Below, in pieces: positions 58,166-64,000 of a DNA stretch of 64,000 nt (positions are counted from its first letter, which is position 1; each line of letters starts with the position of its first letter). The DNA comes from Labia minor. Taxonomy: Eukaryota > Arthropoda > Insecta > Dermaptera > Spongiphoridae. The translations under genes and the position numbers were made by a program. Location of the stretch: positions 68,166,546-68,230,545 of the forward strand of contig OY720344.1 in assembly GCA_963082975.1 (NCBI GenBank), given 5' to 3'. The notes under the pieces were generated by a model. The model made no database searches. It had not been told where the DNA came from and was given only the letters and a program-made list of their open reading frames with translations.

Positions 58166-58584
58166 CTAACCAACTAGCCAACAAATATAGATAAAAAAAA
58201 TATATGAATTGAAAATAACATCAGAAATTGTTGATAAGAAAAAATCTGGGACAAAATGCAATGAAGAGCGAAAGAAGAACCATAGTGAAAATTTGATAGA
58301 ATTCTGAAAACAATGAAAACAAGGAAGAAGATAGACAAAAAGGAAAAATAATCGATACATTTGCTTGATCTTTCACGTCTATTGGCAAATAATAATAATT
58401 AAAAAGTCTATTAGAATACAAAAGGAAAGTGATTGTATGAATATAATAATTTTGTTAAAAATTAAATATTATTGCTTATATTATTAATAAATATCGGATA
58501 TATAGTTTTTTGTTAAAACATTTTTTTCTTATATATAATAAGAAAAAGAGTTAGTATCAGCAATTAGTTTCTAATATATAAATT

Positions 58585-58923
58585 ATTGATGTCCCCGGGG
58601 AGAAGTTCATTGCCGTTAAAGAATATCTGACCCTTTTAGGGTTGTGTGACTTGCAGGTTGATGACAGACCCGCTTTTTGGTGGAAAGACCCGCTGGCCAA
58701 CGAGCCGAAGGATTTACAGCCCTTCTGGGAGGACTGCGATTTGTGGCCTCACCCTCACATCATGTCAATGCCCTCCCCCACACATACGAACAATCCGGTC
58801 AATCGATCAACGCCTATTGTTTATTTGTTTTTTTTTTTTGTATTATTTCAAAATAGCCTTAAAAAGTCTATTGTTATGTTCATTTTTTTTATTTCATTAT
58901 TAATGGATCCAATTTCACAGTGA
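58585..58923 (+). pseudogene. Unrecognised coding-like fragment in a GC-rich island
   Basis: From about 58585 one frame is open to the stop at 58921-58923. Its first 70 codons are GC-rich, with ordinary protein-like composition rich in Trp, Asp and Pro: DVPGEKFIAVKEYLTLLGLC, DLQVDDRPAFWWKDPLANEP, KDLQPFWEDCDLWPHPHIMS. The tail after about 58805 is AT-rich and hydrophobic, hence probably not part of it. There is no start codon, no convincing splice acceptor and no second copy here. It looks like an isolated piece of a gene of different base composition, perhaps a retrotransposon, a retrocopy or transferred DNA. I recognise no family. Confidence 0.35.
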
Positions 58924-59198
58924 AAAAAAAATATAGATGTTTGTTTTAAAGATTATATTTCAAATTATTAACAATAATGTACAAAAGAGGCTTTGGGAAT
59001 TTCCTGAACACTGAAGTCATTTCAAATTTATTGTTTTATAAAATTGTCGAATAAATGAAATTAGAAGATGCAAAGGAGATATTATTTAATTAGTGACAAC
59101 CATTATTTTCATTATATGTATTTATATTTATGTAGCATTCTTGTTTTAAATCGAGATTATATTATAAAAGTTTTTATTTTCTTAACTTTAATCATTTA

Positions 59199-59473
59199 CG
59201 AGGGTTATTCAATAAGTAGAGTGATAAATGTCTATAGCTCAAAAACAGTTTATTTGATACTTACAAAATTCAGGCTATTTTTCAGCACCCCCACAGTTAT
59301 GCACTTGTCCCATCTTTCTTGCAACTTGAATTCTTCGTCTAGAGAATTAGGAAACTGCAAGAAAGATAGGCTAACTGCGTAACTATGGATGGTGATTATG
59401 TTGAAAAATAGCCTAAATTTTGTAAGAATCAAATAAACTGTTTTTGAGTTAAATTCATTTGCCTTGGCCCTCG
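59199..59473. mobile_element. Mariner-type MITE with TA target site
   Basis: Ends CGAGGGTTATTC and ..GGCCCTCG, flanked by TA (59197-59198 and 59474-59475). Long imperfect inverted repeats of about 85 bp face each other (CTCAAAAACAGTTTATTTGA on both arms). No coding capacity. Confidence 0.8.
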
Positions 59474-59475
59474 TA

Positions 59476-61205
59476 TATACCATATAATATATGTTTATTA
59501 GTTGTAACAAATAATACAAAAAAATTCTTTTTATTTGTATTTTTTTAAAAAACATCTTTATTCGAAATCTTTATAAAAATAAATTCATATTTATTTTACT
59601 AATTTATTATTTTAATTTATTCAAAAATTAATATTAATTAGAATTTGTATTCAAAAAGCAGTTTAGAGAAACTTATTTTTAGTTAATGAAAATGAATTTT
59701 AAATCTCAAAATACATAGTTTTTAATTTCGAAAGTGGATCTGAAAGATTAAAGGAACAAAACTTTTTGTTCAAATATAAAAATTATACAACCTTCACAAA
59801 AAGTTTCAATTCAATATTTTCATTTTGTGGTGAATAAAAAAGAAATAATAATTATATTCGTATCAATTAAATCACTAAGGGAAAAACCAGATGGATGAAA
59901 CCCACCTGAATTGATATATAAATTACAGTACATCACCCGTATGACTGGTTAAATATAATTTTAATAGAAACATAGAGACACAACTACCATTATTTTACTT
60001 TAGTAGACAATTAATTATCTATAACAATAGGGGCTCCAAATTATAACTAAACCTGTCTATATAATATAGTATCTATTTTGATAAATTCATTAATTTTATA
60101 AATAATCCCTTATTATTCATATAAATTCAGTAATTTTCATATTTTTTTTATCTAAATAATTTTATTATAATTATATGAAAAAAAAATAATGTTAATTCAA
60201 ATTAATAATTTAAGCGAAAAAGGCTGGCAATCTATTTTCTCATTTTTTTCAATTAAAAACAATTTTAAAATAAATTAATTAAAGTTACTTTTTCGAGTTA
60301 AGAAAATGAGCTTTGTCTACAATAAGATAAATGAGAAAATTAGCTGAGAAGCTTGGAAGAGAATATCGAAACAAACTGGCGACTATGTAATTTGATTTCT
60401 GATTTATTATTTAATTATTTGACTAAGTTAGAAGGCTCAAAGATACAATGTATCTTAAGACTAAATCGTTCATTAGCGGACCAGACGAGTAAGCCAAGCT
60501 AACATGTGAATAAATATACATGCCCCACCCTCATGCACTGTAGACTTTCTCGATTTATGTTGTTGCAGGAAAAGTTAACACGGTTGTTTCGTAAGGCTAC
60601 AGTTTAGGGTTGTCTTGACAAGAAGTTTAAGGGATCATATAATGAAGTGTAAGTGGGCAACCACGCAATAAACATAGATACCGGTAAAGCCGCAAGTTGT
60701 TGTATTGTTGTTGTTGATGCTGATGAAGCTAGTAAAATAATAATACTCGAGCCTATGCATAAAATACTAGGTTCAATGATAGATGTTAATTACACCCAAC
60801 TCAGGAGGAAACCATTTACTAAAATAGAAATTTATAGCGTGCAAATGGAGGGCGTAATGAATAGCGGAGGGTGGGTGATGAAAATATTTTTATACTTAAA
60901 TCCGTTTTTAGAGTAGCGCTCATGGATAATGATGAAATTCATTTAGTCCTGAAAGTTGCTTTGTTCACTCCATCAAATTATATTAGTTCAATTTTTGAAC
61001 CCAGATGCTGAAATATACTTATTACTAATCCTGCTATATTTTTATTTCATTTTCATAAATTTAACCTAAAATACTTTTTACGAGAGTATATTAAATTTTT
61101 ATTATGAAAACAAATGAAACAAATCGATATTTTTTTAACTAATAAATACATTTTTTCTAAGTAGATTTTTTCATAGATTAAAAATAAGTTGACCTGTGGC
61201 CAGGT
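59476..61205. other. Intronic stretch; one less AT-rich block
   Basis: 60430-60915 is less AT-rich and has an 87-codon plus-strand frame (60653-60916, MGNHAINIDTGKAASCC...) without recognisable motifs. A possible acceptor (GTTGTTGCAG) lies near 60570. Not called as a gene. Confidence 0.3.
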
Positions 61206-61209
61206 CCGA

Positions 61210-61794
61210 ACCGACCGACGGTTTAAAGTAAATTAATTTCCAGCTACAGAAACAATTTCAAATAATTTTAATATATCTATTAATGTAATAAAAGACAGAT
61301 ATGGATATAACGTAAATATTTTTAATTTTATTTTATTTATAATATATATGTAAGACCAGGCTGTGACGTCATGAATGACTGGATGACGTCATATAATTTT
61401 AAATTAAGAAAAAAGTAATAAAGATGATTTTTCTCGAAGATAAAACCAATACAAAGTGCATGGTTCGTGGTGATATGTAAAAAATCTCCTCATGTGAAAT
61501 TTGTTGTGAAAATAACTCTTCCCTTCCTATCGTCGATCGCTAATACTACCACTTCCGGTTTCCGGATTTGCACCAAAAGTTGATCAATTCATCCCACTGA
61601 TGCATTAAGTAAATATACCAAATTTCATCAAAATCCGTTGAGCCGTTCAGGCTGTACACATCTATACGGACGGACGGACAGACATGCTAAAAATACTTTT
61701 TTCTGTTAAGAAAATGCATGATTCGTGGAGATATGTAAAAATCTCCACATGTGAAATTTGGTGTGAAAACAATACCTCCCTTACTATCGTCGGT
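61210..61794. mobile_element. TIR element C, copy 2
   Basis: Same as 32848-33454 with small indels. The left end is ACCGACCGACGG, and the right end has lost one CGGT repeat (ATCGTCGGTAAAAA). Confidence 0.75.
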
Positions 61795-61799
61795 AAAAA

Positions 61800-62326
61800 T
61801 GATGAATTGTATTCAATATTTATTTATTATCTTGATTTTTTGAAAAAAATTAAAATTTAACAATTTTGAGTTTTATATAAAGTTCTTGAATGAAGACTAT
61901 TTGAGTTACCTTCTTATTCTTTCCCAAAAAATTTTATATTTTCTCTTCACTATATATTTTATAATATATTCACTGGTTTTCTGATTGGTTTTTGCTTAAA
62001 CAAACCAATCTTTCTTCTCCTATTGAAACATTCACGATTTTATGATTATACCTACTTATATTTGAAGCTGGATAGATTTCATCATATTTTCCTTTTTTGG
62101 TCATTAAATTTTATTTTCAAAATTCTTGGATTTATTCTCTTTTTCTAAAGTTATTTACCACGCCCCTCATTCTATACATTTTTTTTATATTTATAAATTA
62201 CTTAAATTTATATAAAGTTTTGTTTAATCTAAGATTTAGTTTCTCTTTATATTCCAAAAATTAGAGACTACTTAGGTTTGAAAATTAATGACAACCTAAA
62301 TAATTTGAAATCTGTCTTTTTTTAAG
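61800..62326. other. Intron 3' end before the second exon
   Basis: AT-rich, with an increasing pyrimidine content ending TCTGTCTTTTTTTAAG, a good 3' splice site. Confidence 0.5.
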
Positions 62327-62521
62327 AATACTTCTAAAATTGGAGACGTTTCGACACTTTCAAATAAAACGATGGAATCCTCTAGAATGAGGAAAGCGAG
62401 ACATTCTTGGAAGAAGAATTCTACTTCGAACCGTACTTTTAGTAGAAGGGGACCGCAAACCAACGCAAAACAACCACGATGCGCCCTAGATCAGCATAAA
62501 AGTCCAGGACCACTTGAAAAG
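62327..62521 (+). CDS. Internal exon of the same unrecognised host gene
   Basis: A 195-bp exon, 65 codons, phase 0 at both ends, between a strong acceptor (TCTGTCTTTTTTTAAG) and a GT donor (GAAAAG|GTACAT). It reads NTSKIGDVSTLSNKTMESSR, then the strongly basic MRKARHSWKKNSTSNRTFSR, then RGPQTNAKQPRCALDQHKSP and GPLEK. Codon use and composition differ clearly from the flanking intron. The basic Ser/Asn-rich character suggests a disordered linker or nucleic-acid-binding segment, but this is inference. The ATG at 62372 is internal and need not be a start. An alternative first exon beginning there is possible but not supported. Confidence 0.7.
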
Positions 62522-63945
62522 GTACATGAATATCTCTTTTATTTCAGCGTGATTATATTTTATCTTTTGTTTTAACAATCTAAAAATCTATTTTAAAAAT
62601 GTACTCAGTGTGCTTTTAAAAATTTTTATTTCAGAATTATTTATATTCATTAAATGAGGAAATGATCTAAATGGTTTTTTAGAACATATCATTGAATAGA
62701 CAATTAATAATTTAATTTTTGACAGGTAGGAAAGAACAAAAAGAAAAGAATTTTTTAATAAATGACATATTGACATAAAATACGAAAACGTCAAAAGTTT
62801 TAAATATTTAATCTCTAATTATACATCGCCTAACGAAATTTAATTAAGATTTTAATAAAACAAGTTAATGAAAGAATCTTCGTAATTTTTGAGAATCAGA
62901 TATTATATTAATCTTGTATAACCTAAGAGCAGTCCTTTATCCATAATATTTAAAAATTCAAGAATTTATAGAATATGAATATAAATAAAAGATGATCTCA
63001 AAATGATAAGTTAATAAAACCAATACAATAGAGAAAATCCAAAGAATAAATGAACAGATAAATTTAATTACTATCTTAAATTTTGTTAATTTAAATATAG
63101 ACTTAAAGTTTTCTTCTTAAATAAATTTAGATATGATGAAATCATATATGTATATATTGAGACTGTGTAAAAATACCCTTAAAACTACTCCAAAATATTA
63201 CTAGTTGATACATTTTTATATGTTATATAATTTAAAATTAAAGCTAATAAGAATATATTTTAATAAATCAATTGGGGAAAGCCCAAGTTTATTGTTGTAT
63301 TTGCTTTATGCGCATTTAGATTATTACTCCATCATCAGAAATTTTCTTCTTCTCAACTGACGAATATTGAAGTTATAAATATATAAACTTTAATTAAATA
63401 TTTGTATAGTAAGATTTATATATATTAAGAATAATTAATTTTTTAATACTATATAGGGTAAAGCATACAGTCGTTGGCTCCCTTAAGCAACTCCTAGCAG
63501 TCTTTAATGCATATCTGGGCAAATTACGGAACAATCTGTGTCAAATTAGGTTTGCAGAACATAGATACTTTTTTTTTTGTTATTTATCTAAATGATAAAT
63601 AACAAAAAAATCATTTTCTCCTGACATTTTAAAAAATATCCTAAAAAATACAGTTATTGACCCCCTGTTATAGTTATTGTCCTAGGTATTCTATAGTGAT
63701 TACACAACCATACATCAAACGATTACATAACCATAGTTAATAGCGCAATTTCTAAAATAAAAATCTCTTTTTATTTGTGTTTTAGTGATAGGGGGCCATG
63801 ACTGCCTCGGGGTCAACGACTGTATACTTTACCCTACATAGATTTACAATCTACAAAAACTTATTTTTATTTGAAATTTTGATATAATTTCGAATATAAT
63901 TTTTTTGATATATAAATATATGTTTATTGAAAATTAATTTTACAG
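62522..63945 (+). other. Second intron (1.4 kb)
   Basis: Begins GTACAT and ends AATTTTACAG. It holds the MITE at 63456-63834; the rest is plain AT-rich sequence. Confidence 0.55.
63456..63834. mobile_element. Mariner-type MITE with TA target site (in second intron)
   Basis: Inverted ends GGGTAAAG(C/T)ATACAGTCG, one mismatch in about 21 bp, flanked by TA on both sides. It contains an internal perfect 17-bp stem (63572-63588 with 63594-63610, loop TAAAT) and no frame. 379 bp. Confidence 0.85.
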
Positions 63946-64000
63946 AATACACCTCCAAGTACACACTGGATACAAAAACACTCCAAAGAGTCATCTGATC
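63946..64000 (+). CDS. Start of the third exon (cut by the window edge)
   Basis: Follows the acceptor AATTTTACAG. In phase 0 it reads NTPPSTHWIQKHSKESSD and remains open to the window end. It continues the basic, Ser/Thr-rich style of the preceding exon. Only 18 codons are visible, so the call rests on the splice site and frame continuity. Confidence 0.55.

Larger units (their letters stand above)
801..62326 (+). other. Giant intron (about 61.5 kb) filled with mobile elements
   Basis: The interval starts with GTAAGT after the exon ending at 800 and ends with a pyrimidine tract and TTTTTTTAAG before the exon at 62327. Both flanking exons are phase 0 at this junction, so they can be joined directly. 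Nearly every recognisable item inside is a transposon or repeat, in both orientations, and none makes a convincing additional exon. That these two exons are consecutive in the mature transcript is an inference. Confidence 0.55.

Overview
This window looks like one stretch of an AT-rich invertebrate nuclear genome, most likely an insect or another arthropod. The evidence is the spliced exons, the very low gene density, and the mobile-element mix: several mariner lineages, a piggyBac with TTAA target sites, a Penelope-type GIY-YIG fragment, many 3' fragments of one non-LTR retrotransposon, hAT and TA-flanked MITEs, tRNA-derived repeats and Helitron/Helentron-like sequence. No bacterial gene organisation, rRNA operon or CRISPR is present. 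I cannot name the species.

Host gene: three pieces of what is probably one plus-strand gene frame the window. They are an internal exon at 632-800, a second at 62327-62521 and the start of a third at 63946-64000. Splice sites and reading phases agree. The first intron would be about 61.5 kb and holds almost everything else. The protein (Ser-rich, then charged, then basic) was not recognised.

Layout: 1.5-2.2 kb internally deleted mariner; 2.75-3.8 kb hairpin-bearing repeat A fused to a Penelope-like 3' part; 4.0-6.3 kb repeat E, LINE fragments and two small MITEs; 7.8-8.7 kb mariner fragment and a long-TIR element; 10.7-11.9 kb LINE fragments and a 70-bp tandem duplication; 13.88-16.74 kb a complete piggyBac with a twice-broken transposase; 16.88-17.15 kb hAT MITE; 19.7-20.4 and 29.7-30.0 kb repeat F; 23 and 27-28 kb mariners; 32.8-33.5 kb TIR element C; 35.3-38.5 kb first copy of element H plus a pogo/Tigger relic; 39.9-41.4 kb mariners; 42-46 kb LINE bits, a 533-bp tandem duplication and repeat J; 46.5-49.3 kb second copy of element H, inverted; 49.3-56.9 kb a young mosaic of repeats J, B, tRNA-like modules, G, A and a short H relative; 58-63.8 kb sparse, with MITEs and a second element C.

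Most interesting: element H. Two almost identical copies (35286-37957 plus strand, 46468-49260 minus strand) and a 444-bp relative (54375-54819) share a 5' end starting GAAGTGAAA(A)CTTCTTTAGCGGCG and a 3' end finishing near CTGC..CA.TTTTGC, and they sit in T-runs with no visible target duplication. H carries an exonuclease/endonuclease/phosphatase-type domain remnant of the kind I associate with Helentrons. The second copy interrupts a repeat (J) whose uninterrupted form is elsewhere in the window. It also carries about 970 bp of the first copy's upstream flank behind a second 5' end, as if a rolling-circle copy had read through or switched template.
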